The translations under genes were made by a program, and so were the position numbers. A stretch of 64,000 nt of DNA from Treponema porcinum (GTDB lineage: Bacteria; Spirochaetota; Spirochaetia; Treponematales; Treponemataceae). The stretch is from contig NZ_FUWG01000003.1 in assembly GCF_900167145.1 (NCBI RefSeq), positions 130,684 to 194,683 on the forward strand, in the 5' to 3' direction. The first letter of the stretch is position 1. Every line of letters begins with the position of its first letter. Under the pieces are notes generated by a model. That model was given only the letters and a program-made list of their open reading frames with translations, was not told the DNA's origin and did no database searches. Below are positions 8,285 to 15,662 of the stretch, piece by piece.

Positions 8285-8313
8285 AATATATACTAACGAA
8301 AAAAAAAGGTCAA
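8285..8313 (-). promoter_or_regulatory. Sigma-70-type promoter of the tRNA genes
   Basis: On the minus strand, TTGACC (8308-8313), a 17-base spacer and TATATT (8285-8290) lie 12 bases before the first base of tRNA-Asp. The rest of the 8273-8489 gap is A+T-rich and contains no gene I can support. The chromosome/element junction may fall here. Confidence 0.75.
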
Positions 8314-8489
8314 TATCATTTTTTGAAAAATTCATAAAAAAATCATCTTTTTAAAAAATTTTCTATTATAAGGCGATGCATTATGTCCTTTCATACGGCT
8401 TAAAATCAGTCCTTTCCTGAATAATGTCAAGTCTTTTTGAAAATATTACCCTCTCTTTTTGTAAATTCTTTATGTTTGTATTTTTTACT

Positions 8490-9758
8490 TTAAATTGCTT
8501 TTTTGTATGGTGCTCGATACTTTGCCTTTGCATCTTCAAAGAAATATTTGTTGATTAAATCCTTCCAAACCTGCGGCATGTGCGGATTACATTCATCGTC
8601 ATCAAATAGTTCTATTTCAATTCGCTTTCCTGTTTTAGTAATTCCCCAGATTCCATCCTGTATTGATAAATGTATTTCTATTTTCTGTTTGGGTGTGCCG
8701 TGTGCGATGAAGATGTAATTGTTTAGGCTGAATGAACAGCCAGAATCTGTAGTACGCTCTACCTTTACGCTTAATAATTTTGCTAAGTCCATTTTTTGGT
8801 TTTCATTCAACGGGACAAAAGCTGTATCAGATTGTTTAGGCTCACGGCCAAATTTTCTGGCATAAATCTGACAATACAGAGGCAGAAAGTTATTGGCTTC
8901 CTCTACTGTGTTTATGTTATAAAGTTTTAAATAAACAGGTAAATCACTTTGAATGGTTTGATTAAATCTTTCCACCCTTCCCTTAGCCTGTGGAGAATAT
9001 GCTCTTATCATTTCAATTCCGAATGAAAACTCCATTGTCTGAGCAAATTGAGTCAGGCTATCCTTTTCTGATTCTTCAATGTCGGTCTTTTTATCACTGA
9101 AAAATAATCTTAGTCCATCCAAGTAAAATGCTTCTGGTATTCCGTATTTCAAAAGCATTTGCCTGACAATCTCGTAATACCCAAAAGCACATTCATTTTT
9201 GACCATATACATTGCAATTGGAATATCTGTTGCATCATCAATTAAAACATGAATACAATTCATTTTACCGTTTTCAAACCAATCAAAAGAAGTTCCGTCC
9301 CCTTGCAAGAGTTCTCCAAAACGAGGTCTTGCAGGTCTAATTTCATGAACCGTTTCTTCCTTTTTGCTCTTTCGTTTTTTAGGAGAAACATAACCTGCTT
9401 TTTTTAGTTTGTTAGAGATTGTGTTTCTGCTGTAATTAAATCCATAAAAATCATGCAACATCGTTGTAAACTGAGTGAAATTTACTTTATCAAAAATTTT
9501 TTTACCGCTCTGATTTACGGATTCTTTTATTTCGATAATCCGCTTTAAATCAGAATCAGGCATAGTATGCTTTGGCTGTCTACCTGTGTTTCCGTGAATG
9601 AATACCGCATCCCCTTCCTGTTTATATCTTCGTTTCAGAACTTTTATATGTCCGATACAAAGATTTAATTCCATTGCACATTGACGGTTTGTGCAAAGTC
9701 CTTTTACCGCTTTATCAATCCAGAGTTTTTTGTGTTTTTGTAATTCTGTAAGTTCCAT
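8490..9758 (-). mobile_element. IS transposase, DDE type (ISNCY; IS1202/ISTde1-like)
   Basis: The 422-residue product has an N-terminal helix-turn-helix region (IKVLKRRYKQEGDAVFIHGN, then TGRQPKH) and an rve-type catalytic core. Candidate catalytic acids are in LLQGDGTSFDW, in FYLDGLRLFFSD and in SPQAKGRVERFNQTIQ, the last with the typical spacing. This arrangement matches ISNCY transposases such as the IS1202/ISTde1 group found in treponemes. The ATG at 9758 is chosen because an in-frame TTG at 9806 falls in the -35 box of the gene's own promoter. I could not find convincing terminal inverted repeats or target duplications, so IS boundaries are not given. The gene looks intact. Confidence 0.8.
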
Positions 9759-9776
9759 ATTTTTTATATCGGTCAA

Positions 9777-9806
9777 ATTATATTTATTTACAACTTTAAA
9801 ATTCAA
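9777..9806 (-). promoter_or_regulatory. Promoter of the transposase gene
   Basis: On the minus strand, TTGAAT (9801-9806), an 18-base spacer and TATAAT (9777-9782). The spacer contains GTTGTAAAT, a box that recurs near other element genes (about 20321, 28550 and 32489). Confidence 0.6.
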
Positions 9807-9876
9807 TTACTGCTTTAATTACTTATCAGAATTTATCTCATATACTTAAATCATAAAATATTTGAGGAGGTGTCCT

Positions 9877-10092
9877 ATGAAAAAGGAACTTGGAGATTTT
9901 ATTTTTGGTTTGTCGGAATTCAATGATTGCACATTTTGCAAGAAGTTTGGGTTAAACAAAGACTGTCCTACAAAATATTTATACAAAGAAGGAGAAGAAA
10001 ATCCTCCTGCTGGAAAAATCGAAAGAGGTTTTGAAATGTGTAAAAATTATGTGTTAATGAATGTGAATTATTTAGCAGCTTTTAATGAATAA
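9877..10092 (+). CDS. Small cysteine-containing protein, unknown function
   Basis: This 71-residue protein starts at an ATG preceded by GAGGAGG, an excellent ribosome binding site; the in-frame TTG at 9862 overlaps that site and is rejected. It contains CTFC at residues 18-21, Cys30 and Cys54, a spacing that could hold a zinc ion, but no known finger is recognised. It is the leftmost clear element gene transcribed rightward and is convergent with the topB-headed operon. Confidence 0.6.
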   Translation: MKKELGDFIFGLSEFNDCTFCKKFGLNKDCPTKYLYKEGEENPPAGKIERGFEMCKNYVLMNVNYLAAFNE

Positions 10093-10101
10093 TGTTCTAA
10101 C

Positions 10102-10122
10102 AATGCCGTGGTTTAAGGCGTT
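10102..10122. repeat. Hairpin between convergent genes, perhaps a decayed copy of the element palindrome
   Basis: CAATGCC and GGCGTTG flank GTGGTTTAA between two convergent stop codons. The core GCCGTGGTTTAAGGC resembles the element's GCCGTAA-NN-TTACGGC repeat with several changes. It may act as a bidirectional terminator. Confidence 0.35.
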
Positions 10123-10271
10123 GCAGGTTCAATATACATATTTTCAAAAGGGAATTCTTGGATGCAGAATGCCAGAAAGTCTTTCCAGTGTTCTGCATCT
10201 TTCTTTGTAGCAAAAAATTCAATGATGAATTCTATTTCAGAAGATTTGTAATAAAGTTTATAACTGCTCAT
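10113..10271 (-). CDS. Short hypothetical protein (52 aa)
   Basis: An ATG at 10271, with GGAGAA upstream inside the end of the previous gene, opens a 52-residue frame (MSSYKLYYKSSEIEFIIEFF... ending in YIEPATP). It begins one base after the upstream stop, the tight spacing expected in an operon. The product is acidic and aromatic, with no recognisable domain. It is the last gene of the leftward topB operon, and its stop lies in the hairpin at about 10102-10122. Confidence 0.55.
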   Translation of the reverse strand: MSSYKLYYKSSEIEFIIEFFATKKDAEHWKDFLAFCIQEFPFENMYIEPATP

Positions 10272-10272
10272 A

Positions 10273-10905
10273 TTATTTATTTCTCCGTGCCTGTATCTGT
10301 TTTCTAAAATCTTCCTTTGATATTCCGCCTGTGTCGGAAGACAGTTTGCTTATTTGAGGCAATATTTCTTTAGGTTCTGGAATAGAACTAGGTATAATAT
10401 CATTTTTCTTTTCAACAGGAACTTGATTCTTATTAAGTTCTACTGTCTGTTGAGGCAATACGACTGGAGCTTCTGTTTTGGGAAGAATCTTTTGTAGTGT
10501 TGGTAATGCTTTTGGCTTTTCTTTTATTCTTCCCTTTTCTCGGATAGTTCTCTTACTTTCAATAAGGCAGCTACACAACTTAAAATAAGTTCCTTTTTCA
10601 AATCCAATTTTTCCGTTCTTGTATTCACAGCCTGAAAAAAGATGGATATTGCTAGTTGAAATACCATCTAAAATCATTAACACTTTTGACATTGCCTGAT
10701 ATTGAGCAACTGTATATGCCTTTTTGAATTTTGCTTCAAATAAACAGTTCAACTCATTTAGATCATAGACAACTATTTTTTCTTCTTTTTTAATAAGCAG
10801 TTCAAGGAGATAAACAGATTCTTCCATCTCAAAAGAAAGTTTTATTGTTCCTTCCCATTTTCCAGAGTTTTTACTGTTTCTAAAAATATTTCTAAGTTTT
10901 GTCAT
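10273..10905 (-). CDS. Hypothetical protein with proline-rich C-terminal region
   Basis: The 210-residue product has a compact N-terminal half (about residues 1-115, with a CEYKNGKIGFEKGTYFKLC segment) and a low-complexity Pro/Lys/Glu-rich tail (about 120-190), followed by a basic end (KQIQARRNK). No family is recognised. GGAGAT lies upstream of the ATG. One copy of the element palindrome sits in its leader. It belongs to the leftward operon headed by topB. Confidence 0.6.
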   Translation of the reverse strand: MTKLRNIFRNSKNSGKWEGTIKLSFEMEESVYLLELLIKKEEKIVVYDLNELNCLFEAKFKKAYTVAQYQAMSKVLMILDGISTSNIHLFSGCEYKNGKIGFEKGTYFKLCSCLIESKRTIREKGRIKEKPKALPTLQKILPKTEAPVVLPQQTVELNKNQVPVEKKNDIIPSSIPEPKEILPQISKLSSDTGGISKEDFRKQIQARRNK

Positions 10906-10938
10906 AATTAAAATATATCTCCAAAGGTTATTATTAAC

Positions 10939-10954
10939 GCCGTAATGTTATGGC
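10939..10954. repeat. Element palindrome, copy 1 (one mismatch)
   Basis: GCCGTAATGTTATGGC, a variant of GCCGTAA-NN-TTACGGC with one base changed in the right arm. It lies in the 5' leader of the 210-aa gene. Confidence 0.9.
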
Positions 10955-10959
10955 AATAA

Positions 10960-11196
10960 TCAGTTGCTTTTATATTCTCTCAAAAGTTTTACCAGTTCCT
11001 GCTGGAGCTGATTATAAGAATTATCACTTATAGATTCTTTTAGAAACGGTAAAAATAAAGTCATTATTTGTGCAACGGCATTTTCAGGCGTTTCATTCTT
11101 TTTCTGAATCTGAGGTATTCTTTTTGAATATCCGGCATAATTCATTGTTGATATTGAACCGGAAGTTTTTATTGCAGAAAGAAAATTATTATCCAT
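10960..11196 (-). CDS. Hypothetical protein (78 aa)
   Basis: A 78-residue protein with a good ribosome binding site (GGAGAAATAA-ATG). The second half is amphipathic helix (PENAVAQIMTLFLPFLKESI). No family recognised. The element palindrome at 11210 sits directly before its ribosome binding site. Confidence 0.55.
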   Translation of the reverse strand: MDNNFLSAIKTSGSISTMNYAGYSKRIPQIQKKNETPENAVAQIMTLFLPFLKESISDNSYNQLQQELVKLLREYKSN

Positions 11197-11209
11197 TTAT
11201 TTCTCCATT

Positions 11210-11225
11210 GCCGTAATGTTACGGC
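11210..11225. repeat. Element palindrome, copy 2
   Basis: GCCGTAATGTTACGGC, both 7-base arms perfect. Only three bases separate it from the ribosome binding site of the 78-aa gene on the minus strand. Confidence 0.95.
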
Positions 11226-11232
11226 GTTCTGT

Positions 11233-11380
11233 TTATTTTTTTAAGTTTAACTGTTCTTTTATTTCATAAAGTTCTTCATATCTGAATTTTGGATAGATAT
11301 ACAAAACTTCATAAATGCTGTTTAATACATTCACATAATACATTCACAGTTTCTTTTATAACTTTCTTTAACAAACTCAT
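11233..11380 (-). pseudogene. Small gene (44 aa when repaired) frameshifted by a 13-bp tandem duplication
   Basis: The ATG at 11380 overlaps the preceding stop (ATGA), with AGGAGA upstream. As it stands the frame ends after 23 codons (MSLLKKVIKETVNVL-CECIKQHL). Deleting one of two exact 13-base repeats (11323-11335, 11336-11348) gives a clean 44-codon frame that reads MSLLKKVIKETVNVL-NSIYEVLYIYPKFRYEELYE-IKEQLNLKK and ends at 11233. The total length (148) minus 13 is exactly 45 codons including the stop. No family is recognised. Slippage could switch it back on. Confidence 0.75.
11323..11348. repeat. 13-bp perfect tandem duplication
   Basis: TAATACATTCACA occurs twice back to back (11323-11335 and 11336-11348). 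It lies inside the small gene at 11233-11380 and breaks its frame. Confidence 0.95.
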
Positions 11381-11667
11381 CTTTTTGTTCTCCTTTGCTT
11401 TTCAAGATATTTCTGATAACGAGTAATATCGCCTTTTTTACAGACGTGTTCATTTAATGTTGTATAATCAATCTTCTTTTTTTTCATAATGAATACAGGT
11501 TTTCCGCAGCTTGCACAGACTTTTAAGCCTGATTCATGCGATTGCTTTTGTTTATCTTCCTGACAGAAATGCGGTTCTCCAGTAACATCATACGGAAGCC
11601 ATTTCCCGTTAGCAGTACGTGTATAATTTATTTCTGTTCCGCAGTATCGGCAGTAGCTCATAGACAT
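11377..11667 (-). CDS. Zinc-ribbon-like protein
   Basis: The 96-residue product has two likely zinc-binding halves: CRYCG near the N-terminus, paired with a later His/Cys segment (EPHFC), and CASCG around residue 55 paired with EHVC. The C-terminus is strongly basic (EKQRRTKR), suggesting nucleic-acid contact. It follows topB in the leftward operon and overlaps the next gene by four bases. Its function is not known. Confidence 0.6.
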   Translation of the reverse strand: MSMSYCRYCGTEINYTRTANGKWLPYDVTGEPHFCQEDKQKQSHESGLKVCASCGKPVFIMKKKKIDYTTLNEHVCKKGDITRYQKYLEKQRRTKR

Positions 11668-11702
11668 CTCCTAAATTCTTTGTTGTGCTTTTTTCCCTTA
11701 TT

Positions 11703-11718
11703 GCCGTAACATTACGGC
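11703..11718. repeat. Element palindrome, copy 3
   Basis: GCCGTAACATTACGGC, perfect arms, between topB and the zinc-ribbon gene. On the minus strand it is in the latter's leader. Confidence 0.95.
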
Positions 11719-11728
11719 GATGGTGGTT

Positions 11729-13792
11729 TTATTTATTTTTAGAATTTATAAACTCAAATTTGATTTCCTTCTTTTCATTTAGTACAAACTTGCAGTCAAA
11801 CTTCTTTCCGGCTTTATTGGTGCAGTGCTTTATTCCTGTCTGTTTTCCGCTGCAAAGTGCAGTTACGTCTTTTTCAGAAAGTTTTGCCCCTGCTACATTT
11901 TCCCAGAGAACGAATTTGCAGCCCTCTTTATAACCGGTGCAGTACCAGTTTGACTTTCCTTTCTGAATGTCCTTTCCGCAGTCAGGGCATTTGCAGATGC
12001 CTTCTTTGACATAGACTTCTTTTATTTCCGGTTTCATGCTTACGGCAACATATTCTTTTATGTGCTGCTCGAACAAAGAAGGATTTACTGCAAGCTCGTT
12101 TTCCCAGTATGTTGTCTGATTTACATTTGCAATTTTTGCCAGTTCCTTATCCTTTGATAAAAAAGTCAGAAGCCAAAGTCCTTTTTTTGTAGCGTAGAGT
12201 TTTTTCTTGTCCTCAATGATGTAGCCAGTCTTAAAGAGTTTTTGAACAATATCCGCTCTTGTTGCAGGTGTACCAAGCCCGACAAGTTTTTCTTCCGTGT
12301 CGCCTTTTGGTTTTTCCATGAATGTCAAAAGAGTATCTATTGAGTATTCTTTAGGCGGAGTCGTCTTTTTATCTAACTTTTTAAGCGAAGTAATAAGACA
12401 GTTATTCTCATTGAAATTACGGACTTCCTGTATTTCGTTTTCTTTTTTTGTATCATTCATCGCCGTAACGTTACGGCGTTCATAAGCCTTCCAGCCTTCC
12501 TGTACCGTGTCTTTGATGACAGATTTGAAAGTAAAGCCGTTGCATGAAAAATGTATTGTCTTTTCATTGTATTTATAATCGTCCATGCAGACACGGAAAA
12601 AACTTTCTATAACAATACCAAATACATTTTTCTGTTTCTGATTTGCATTTTCTGGCAGTTTTGCAAGCGGAATAAGTGCATGGTGACTTTCAAGTTTTGA
12701 AGAATCAAAGATATGCTTGTTTTCCTGATTTATCAGTTTTGGATTGCAGAAACCTGAAATTTCAGGATAGAAATTTTTGAGGAGTTCAAATTTTTCCCTG
12801 AATATTTCGACATTTGCATCTCCCATTACCCTGCTTGGAGTTCTTGGATAAGACAGGCATTTATGTTCATTGTAAAGTTCTTCTGCAATGTTGAGCGTTT
12901 CTTCCGGCGAATATCCAAACCGTTTGTAAGCTTCTTTTTCAAGTGCGTTGATGTTCAGAAGTTTTTCTGGTTTTGAAGTTTTCAGAACAGAATCACTTTT
13001 TGCAAAATCAATTTTGCGGCTGGAACATTTGTTCATTGCAGAAAGCAAATACTGGCTGTTTAATTCAAATGCACATTTATTGTCTTTTGGATTTACAAGA
13101 AGTGCCTTGATTATGTTTCCGTTTGAATCCCTTATTTCTGCTTCAAGTTCATTATAAGGTTTAGGAATAAAGTTTTTAACTTCGTAATTTCTTTTTGCAA
13201 TTTCAAATAAAACGGCAGTCTGTACACGGCCTACAGAAAATATTTCGTGGTTTCCTGTTGAAACAAATCTTGTAAAATTTATTCCAATCAGCCAGTCGGC
13301 ATGCTGTCGGGCATAAGCCTGCAAAGAAAGTGAATTGTACTCTGAAAGTGGCTTTGCATTTTCGAGACCTTTTTTTACTACATCTGGAGTAAGAGCTTCT
13401 GAAACCCAAAAACGGTAGCATTTTGAAAGGTCTGTAAGATGAGCCTGTTCAAGTACTATGCGTGCAATCAGTTCACCTTCCCGGTCAGCATCTGTTGCGA
13501 TGATGATTTTGTCGGAGATATGTTCTTTGATTTTTTCCATTACAATTTTTGTTTGGGAAGAAGCTGCTGCTGTTTTGGAGTAACAAAATTTTTGTGGAAT
13601 TATTGGAAGATCAGTGATGTTCCAGTTTTTGTATTTTGGGTCATAAAAGTCTGGTGGACAAAGTTCAAAAAGATGACCCTGGCAATATGTGATTATAGTA
13701 TTGCCTGTGGCAAAATAGCCTGCAAACTTTTGGGCGTTTAATGCTATTGCAAAGTCGTTTGCAACCGAGGATTTTTCTGTAAGAATAAGCAT
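11729..13792 (-). CDS. topB: DNA topoisomerase III (type IA), TopB/TraE-like
   Basis: This 687-residue enzyme would relax negatively supercoiled DNA and decatenate single-strand-bearing DNA, probably during transfer or replication of the element. The TOPRIM domain is at the N-terminus (ILTEKSSVAND; ATDADREGELIAR). FSVGRVQTAVL and the catalytic tyrosine in YPRTPSR (about Tyr315) follow. The C-terminus has a topoisomerase zinc finger (CKCPDCGKDIQKGKSNWYC...). The ATG at 13792 fits AGGTG better than the GTG four codons upstream. A copy of the element palindrome lies in frame at 12462-12477 and encodes RRNVTA. It heads the leftward operon and diverges from the relaxase. Confidence 0.92.
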   Translation of the reverse strand: MLILTEKSSVANDFAIALNAQKFAGYFATGNTIITYCQGHLFELCPPDFYDPKYKNWNITDLPIIPQKFCYSKTAAASSQTKIVMEKIKEHISDKIIIATDADREGELIARIVLEQAHLTDLSKCYRFWVSEALTPDVVKKGLENAKPLSEYNSLSLQAYARQHADWLIGINFTRFVSTGNHEIFSVGRVQTAVLFEIAKRNYEVKNFIPKPYNELEAEIRDSNGNIIKALLVNPKDNKCAFELNSQYLLSAMNKCSSRKIDFAKSDSVLKTSKPEKLLNINALEKEAYKRFGYSPEETLNIAEELYNEHKCLSYPRTPSRVMGDANVEIFREKFELLKNFYPEISGFCNPKLINQENKHIFDSSKLESHHALIPLAKLPENANQKQKNVFGIVIESFFRVCMDDYKYNEKTIHFSCNGFTFKSVIKDTVQEGWKAYERRNVTAMNDTKKENEIQEVRNFNENNCLITSLKKLDKKTTPPKEYSIDTLLTFMEKPKGDTEEKLVGLGTPATRADIVQKLFKTGYIIEDKKKLYATKKGLWLLTFLSKDKELAKIANVNQTTYWENELAVNPSLFEQHIKEYVAVSMKPEIKEVYVKEGICKCPDCGKDIQKGKSNWYCTGYKEGCKFVLWENVAGAKLSEKDVTALCSGKQTGIKHCTNKAGKKFDCKFVLNEKKEIKFEFINSKNK
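12462..12477. repeat. Element palindrome, copy 4, inside topB
   Basis: GCCGTAACGTTACGGC, here a perfect 16-base palindrome (central CG). With one flanking base on each side it is 18 bp, exactly six codons, and keeps topB in frame. Confidence 0.95.
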
Positions 13793-13827
13793 TAGATATA
13801 ACACCTACTCTATGTATTCACAATAAA

Positions 13828-13857
13828 AATATATAACTACTGGAAATGATTTGTCAA
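13828..13857 (-). promoter_or_regulatory. Promoter of the topB operon
   Basis: On the minus strand, TTGACA (13852-13857), an 18-base spacer and TATATT (13828-13833), about 35 bases before the topB ATG. Confidence 0.75.
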
Positions 13858-13877
13858 GAAACGCATTTTTTGACATC

Positions 13878-13893
13878 GCCGTAATGTTACGGC
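13878..13893. repeat. Element palindrome, copy 5
   Basis: GCCGTAATGTTACGGC, extended by flanking ATC/GAT so that each arm is 10 bp. It lies just upstream of the topB promoter. Confidence 0.95.
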
Positions 13894-13930
13894 GATAAAT
13901 TGAGTAAAAAAATAGAGCAAATGAATAGTT

Positions 13931-13990
13931 AAGTGCTATATCTATTCAGCAAGATAAAGAACTGGGATTTTTTGAATAGATATAGCACTT
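13931..13990. repeat. 18-bp perfect inverted repeat (oriT/ori candidate)
   Basis: AAGTGCTATATCTATTCA (13931-13948) and its exact reverse complement (13973-13990) flank 24 bases. It lies between divergent genes, so it cannot be a shared terminator. A GGGATT within the spacer matches the complement of the neighbouring iterons. Together with 14015-14080, beside the relaxase gene, it is the likeliest relaxase-binding or origin region. Confidence 0.75.
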
Positions 13991-14014
13991 TCTTCTTATT
14001 ATAGCGGATTTTTA

Positions 14015-14080
14015 AGGTGGGATTTTCATTGTTTTTGCAATCCCATATTTATCCCATAGAAATCCCATTTAATCCCACCT
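14015..14080. other. Phased AATCCCA iterons within an inverted repeat (oriT/ori candidate)
   Basis: ATCCCA occurs at 14040, 14051, 14062 and 14072, spaced 11, 11 and 10 bases (one helical turn). The complement TGGGATT occurs at 14018 and again at 13963. The outer ends, AGGTGGGATT (14015-14024) and AATCCCACCT (14071-14080), are a perfect 10-bp inverted repeat. Such helically phased repeats usually bind a replication or relaxosome protein. Confidence 0.7.
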
Positions 14081-14087
14081 GAATAAC

Positions 14088-14103
14088 GCCGTAATGTTAC
14101 GGC
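14088..14103. repeat. Element palindrome, copy 6
   Basis: GCCGTAATGTTACGGC, perfect arms, next to the iteron array. Confidence 0.95.
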
Positions 14104-14216
14104 AATGTTAGTGTAATTAGATTAAAATGGAAGTGTTTACTGATTATTGATAAAAAATCTTTTTTGTTTTATTTTGAAATTAAGTTATGGCAGAGTTGGT
14201 GTCTTTTTAGCATAAC

Positions 14217-14232
14217 GCCGTAACATTACGGC
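14217..14232. repeat. Element palindrome, copy 7
   Basis: GCCGTAACATTACGGC, perfect arms, in the leader of the relaxase gene 22 bases before its ATG. Confidence 0.95.
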
Positions 14233-14253
14233 GATGAATCAGGGGAAATGTAG

Positions 14254-15504
14254 ATGAGAAGACGAACTATAAAGCAAAGTCCATTTTTTGCTAACACAAC
14301 TGCAAGGGACGGTAACGGCTGGGATAACAGACCTAAATATTTTAAACTGAACAAAAAAGATGATATGAGGGAAGCAAGAAAACTTTATAAAACTCTGGAG
14401 TATCTTCTTACATCATCTGATAAAAATTATGAAAAAGAAAAATTCCGAACTGGTGGTGGAAGTGGTTTTTATACAAGGCAGCAGAATTGTGTTCTAAAAA
14501 TGAGGTACGGGCCAGAACTTGCCAAACACATGAGGTTTCTTGAAGAGTATCTTACACAGGAAAAAAAGAATGAGGTCATCGTAAAACCAAAGCTGTTTTC
14601 TGAAAATGAAGTTGATGATGAGTTCATAGAAAATTATAAAAACAATATGGACTCAAAGCATTTTAAGTTCATTATTTCCCCTGAAAATCCTGAAGTTGAT
14701 TGCAAGGTTCTGACTAAGACTCTTGTAAAACGGCTTGAAAAAATAACCGGATATAAGTTCTTCTGGCTTGCAGCGGTTCATACAAACACAAATCATCCTC
14801 ATGCGCATCTTCTTATAAATGGCATTGATAAGAATGGTAAGGAAGTTGACTGTTTCCGTGGAACTATGCTCAAACATACAATCAGGGAAATGGCAAGGCA
14901 GATTTGCACGGAATTAAAAGGTGAGCGTACGGAACAAGAAATTGAGGCAGCAAAAAGAAAACTTCCAGAAGCCAACAGGTATTGTGTACTTGATAAAGAA
15001 ATTGAGCAGTACTGTTTTATAAGTTCTTCCAATAACGATACTGATTATCCTGTGACTGTCCGTTCGCAGAATGATGTGATGTACAAGAGGTTGTGTCATC
15101 TTGAAAAAATAGGACTTGCAAAAAGAGAAGAGAGTGAGGCAAACATTTTCAATCTTGAGAAAAACTGGAGCGAGAAACTCCATTCAGCAGGAAGGTATTC
15201 TTCGTATCTAAAAGCAAGAAATGAACTTCTTTTTACGCACGGAGTAGACTTAAAGATTTTCGGTAACGATAACGAAGTTGCGACCGGTGTAATTACAAAA
15301 CTTTATAAAATGAATTATGAAGAATCTTGGGATAATGCTGTAGTAATCGAAAATAAGGAAACAAAAAAAGCATGGTTTGTTCCTGTATATAATGAACCTA
15401 ACGAAAAACTGCTTGGTGCTGAGGTAAGCTGTTCCAAAAGCGAGAGGGGCGGAAAGATGCGTCCAGTCGTTCATGTTTCAAAATGGAACGCTATTGAAAA
15501 ATAA
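14254..15504 (+). CDS. Conjugative relaxase, MOBP family (VirD2-like, DUF3363-type)
   Basis: This 416-residue nickase would cut and covalently bind oriT and pilot the strand through the secretion system. The HUH metal motif is clear: H176-TNTN-HPHAH (to His185), followed by LLINGIDKNGKE. Upstream HFKFIISPEN and downstream LKHTIREMARQICTELKGER also match DUF3363-type relaxases. The best candidate nucleophile is Tyr99 in KHMRFLEEYLTQ. The position where relatives have tyrosine in RHIAYL is phenylalanine here (Phe95). The protein is shorter than typical relatives (about 600 residues or more). AGGGGAA precedes the ATG. Confidence 0.85.
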   Translation: MRRRTIKQSPFFANTTARDGNGWDNRPKYFKLNKKDDMREARKLYKTLEYLLTSSDKNYEKEKFRTGGGSGFYTRQQNCVLKMRYGPELAKHMRFLEEYLTQEKKNEVIVKPKLFSENEVDDEFIENYKNNMDSKHFKFIISPENPEVDCKVLTKTLVKRLEKITGYKFFWLAAVHTNTNHPHAHLLINGIDKNGKEVDCFRGTMLKHTIREMARQICTELKGERTEQEIEAAKRKLPEANRYCVLDKEIEQYCFISSSNNDTDYPVTVRSQNDVMYKRLCHLEKIGLAKREESEANIFNLEKNWSEKLHSAGRYSSYLKARNELLFTHGVDLKIFGNDNEVATGVITKLYKMNYEESWDNAVVIENKETKKAWFVPVYNEPNEKLLGAEVSCSKSERGGKMRPVVHVSKWNAIEK

Positions 15505-15537
15505 AACAAATGGTGTAAATGAATTGTATATCCGCTA

Positions 15538-15566
15538 TTTACAAAAAAAGTTAAACATTATATAAT
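15538..15566 (+). promoter_or_regulatory. Promoter of the traG/trb transfer operon
   Basis: TTTACA (15538-15543), a 17-base spacer and TATAAT (15561-15566). The -10 lies in the 14-base palindrome ACATTATATAATGT (about 15556-15569), which could be an operator. Confidence 0.75.
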
Positions 15567-15619
15567 GTCGTAATCTTGAGTTTCCATAATCCCGCATAAT
15601 TGGAAAACAGAGAACCATT

Positions 15620-15635
15620 GCCGTAATGTTACGGC
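15620..15635. repeat. Element palindrome, copy 8
   Basis: GCCGTAATGTTACGGC, perfect arms, in the leader of the coupling-protein gene between promoter and GTG. Confidence 0.95.
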
Positions 15636-15662
15636 AATGAAATGTTTTAGTTAGAGGGATTT

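Noticed and set aside
8490-9860. Exact ends of the insertion sequence
   Set aside because: I compared the flanks (8300-8490 and 9760-9860) and found no convincing inverted repeats or target duplication, so no IS boundaries are reported.
13931-13990. 18-bp inverted repeat as a terminator
   Set aside because: It lies between divergent genes, neither of which ends there, and has a 24-base loop with no proper T-run.
14015-14080. Short regularly spaced repeats as a CRISPR array
   Set aside because: The repeated unit is only 6-8 bases at 10-11-base intervals, with no spacers and no cas genes; iterons fit better.
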